This document shows, in pieces, positions 61,806 through 64,000 of a stretch of DNA of 64,000 bases. The stretch is taken from assembly GCA_963965975.1 (NCBI GenBank), contig OZ014411.1, positions 2,961,001 through 3,025,000 on the forward strand, in the 5' to 3' direction. The notes below the pieces were generated by a model. That model saw only the letters and a list, made by a program, of their open reading frames with translations, was not told where the DNA came from and did not search any database. Numbering within the stretch: position 1 is the stretch's first letter; the number at the start of each line of letters is the position of its first letter. The translations under genes were made by a program, and so were the position numbers. Source of the DNA: Xestospongia bergquistia. Lineage: Eukaryota > Porifera > Demospongiae > Haplosclerida > Petrosiidae.

Positions 61806-64000
61806 TTATATCTTCAGCAGGGTCTCGTCATTGCTTTCATCTTCGTCAGATAATTGTGGTGACTCTCCCTCCTCAGTATTCAGTTTAGAATACTCACATT
61901 GAATAGAGAGGGGATCACTTTTTGGAAATGTGCTCATTTGTTGTCCATCATTATAACTTCTTTTCTTCAATCGCTGTATTCGAACAATGGTACATATTAT
62001 TAGAACAACTCTAGAGAAGTAAGAATGTTTTATGATGTTGTTGTTGACAATTGAAATATATATATATTCAGGGTTTCATTAGAAAAACGGACAAGGGGGA
62101 ACAAAATAATACTTTGAGAAATTTTAAGGGGGAGAAGGGACTGTGCACGACGGCACATCCTCTAGGGTGTTCTGGAGGCATGCGCCCAAAAAAACTTCTG
62201 AATTTTAGACCCTCTGAGATCGCTTCTGGCACATTTTCAGACCATTTGTGGTTTTCAAATGACATGATGGGATGACCATATTTCTGGTGCTGATAAGACA
62301 CTTAACACCTATAGACCAAGTTATACTGGTGCTGATAAGACACTTAGGAGTAATTTAACACCAATAGACTATTGTTTAGGTTAAAAGCTCCTTGTGTTTA
62401 GCCTAAGGTTATCTTATGTTGTATATTCCTTGTGTTGAGTTTCAGTTCTGTATTCATTACATCCAATTACACCTTGAAAAAAAGGCTAACCTAATTTCCA
62501 AGGGGTGTGAGACTCTGGCAAAGGGGGCAAATGCCCCCCCCCCCCTCCCCCCTAAATGAAACCCTGTATATATCAATACTTTACCTATATACATTAGTGT
62601 ACATAACAACTTACGCAAGTCCTAAAACAGCAAATGCAACAACCAGTAAAAGTACACCACTAATGAATATTCCATTCTTATTGTCTTTATTACTTAGTGG
62701 TTTTGAACTAATTTGTGGTTTGAATGCTGACTGTATTGTAGAAGTTGTTAACGTAGATAGAGATGAAGATATTATTGGCATAGATAAAAATGGAGATATT
62801 GTTGACAAAGATAAAGATGGAGATGTTGTTGACATAAATAAAGATGAAGATGTTGTTGACATAGATAAAGATGAAGATATTGCTGACATAGATACAGATA
62901 AAGATATTGTTGACATAGATACAGATGAAGATAATGTTGACATAGATACAGACGAAGATATTGTTGACATAGATACAGATAAAGATATTGTTGACATAGA
63001 TACAGAAGAAGATATTGTTGACATAGATACAGACGAAGATATTGTTGACATAGATACAGATGAAGATATTATCACTGAAATAAAGAATAATTATAATAAT
63101 ACATTGTATATTAATATATTAATAATAATTAACTATTAATTATTAATATTATTATTAATTGTTATTATTAATTAGCTATTAATATATTACACTTATAAAA
63201 CTTCAATCTAATAATACATTTTGGAATCTACAATTCATGTAGCTAATTGTCAGAGGAACAAATATTTCATATAATGATAGACAATCAATTTGTTTGTGTA
63301 GAGTGGTCACTATGGAATTTGTACTTCACACACGTCATTAGAAGTTATTAATAAACTATATGTACTGTCAATTCCATAATAATTAATAGTCAATTGTTAA
63401 TATTGTCAATGTGTTTGTAAGTATCATGTAACACAAGTGAACATGACATATAACTCAAGAGACTAATAAAGTCTTGGTTAACTAATCAACTGTATGGCAA
63501 AATAAGATTACACTTAGGCATTGTTGACCCTCTAGTTTAGTAAAATATACACTATATAACAATATTTGCTAGGAAAATTATAGAATCACCATAACATTGT
63601 GGCTGCTACACCATGCACAAGGACAAAGTGTGTCTACAAATACATTTTTAAATGAACCATGCATGCAATTTCAAGTTAAGAGACTTTTATAATAATATTT
63701 TCAACATTAAATCCTAGTTTTTTAAAATTGATATACTCCCTTATTTCAGTACAAAAGTAACAGCACTAAAATTGAACCTTAAAACTTTATTGTAACCTTA
63801 TAGTAGTACAGTAAGGGCAAATACTACTTGTTCTTACCATGACAATCCACTCCAGCAACTTCAGTGTTATATGTCCTACCAGTATCAAATTCCAAAGTAT
63901 GATGAGCACAATCAGCCAGCCTTTTCTCATTACCATAACAATTGACATTACTATAACGAACAGATCTCTTAGGTTTTCCATATTTTGAATTGAAAATTGC
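61806..64000 (-). CDS. SRCR receptor gene G, 3' end (5' part outside window)
   Basis: Visible exons: D5b (from beyond 64000 to 63838), stalk/TM 63074-62615, tail 62010-61806. All are open with correct splice sites. The D5b piece matches gene E (KYGKPKRSVRYSNVNCYGNE). The stalk/TM exon is 460 nt, the longest in the window, with 12 nine-residue Ser-rich units before the membrane segment (FISGVLLLVVAFAVLG). The tail carries CEYSKL and an acidic cluster ending ETLLKI, nearly as in E. A MITE shared with gene E lies in the last intron. It is probably functional, but only the C-terminal part can be judged. Confidence 0.88.
62069..62566. mobile_element. hAT-type MITE in the last intron of gene G
   Basis: Same element and same position as 46912-47401, with ends CAGGGTTTCATT and AATGAAACCCTG. 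The target duplication is TATATATT on the left and TATATATC on the right, one base changed. A poly-C tract near 62530-62552 is longer than in the gene E copy. Confidence 0.9.
62749..63072 (-). repeat. 27-bp stalk minisatellite of gene G, 12 units
   Basis: Twelve in-frame 27-bp units encode ISSSVSMST-type nonapeptides. The exon is exactly 243 bp (9 x 27) longer than that of gene E. The complementary strand gives a long acidic open frame that is a by-product of the repeat. Confidence 0.93.

Noticed and set aside
62507-63139. 210-residue plus-strand open frame with DIDTDEDIVDI-type repeats, and similar at 26676-27170
   Set aside because: It lies antisense to the stalk minisatellite and membrane exons, which have proper splice sites and membrane segments on the minus strand. 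The acidic repeat is the complement of the Ser-rich one.

Overview
The window is AT-rich animal DNA. It has short, well-formed spliceosomal introns, several families of decayed transposons, and a tandem array of genes for multi-SRCR (scavenger receptor cysteine-rich) membrane receptors, all on the minus strand. Large SRCR families, compact introns and this base composition fit a demosponge such as Amphimedon queenslandica. The species is an inference from the gene types; no taxonomic marker is visible.

Each complete receptor gene has 13 coding exons: a signal-peptide exon, five SRCR domains (here D1 to D5) each split over two exons (a and b) with phase-1 introns, an exon for a Ser/Thr-rich stalk plus the start of the membrane segment, and a last exon for the rest of the membrane segment and an acidic tail. 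From left to right: gene A (3091-7835, 3' part outside the window and cut off by a Ty3/gypsy element at 1-3080); gene B (8961-17933, intact, 718 aa); gene C (26453-34117, intact, 809 aa); pseudogene D (35408-38665, lacks its 5' half and has two frameshifts); gene E (46647-56096, intact, 756 aa); broken 5' fragment F (about 56965-57636); two orphan stalk/tail cassettes (58619-59118 and 59989-60358); and the 3' end of gene G (61806-64000, continues to the right). A and E form one subfamily (52-nt signal exon, 195-nt exon D1b). B and C form another (49-nt and 192-nt).

The spaces between genes are rearranged duplicates of one another. They hold an inverted SRCR 5' fragment joined to a broken DPH5 (diphthine synthase) copy at 19591-22020, a two-exon fragment of a dihydroxy-acid dehydratase gene at 38948-39332, a GC-rich repeat of about 340 bp in three copies, degenerate TACAAC repeats, AT microsatellites and several hAT-type elements. 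Two hAT-type elements have clear 8-bp target duplications (15787-17064 and 46912-47401), and their presence or absence in paralogues dates the gene duplications.

The receptors probably act together as a variable cell-surface recognition family. The ectodomain modules are conserved. The stalk length (27-bp or 30-bp in-frame minisatellites), a Tyr-rich loop in D3 and the cytoplasmic tail vary between copies. An ETS-like site and a CACGCCC-type box lie just upstream of several start codons, which suggests co-regulation. No CRISPR array, rRNA or convincing tRNA gene was seen.
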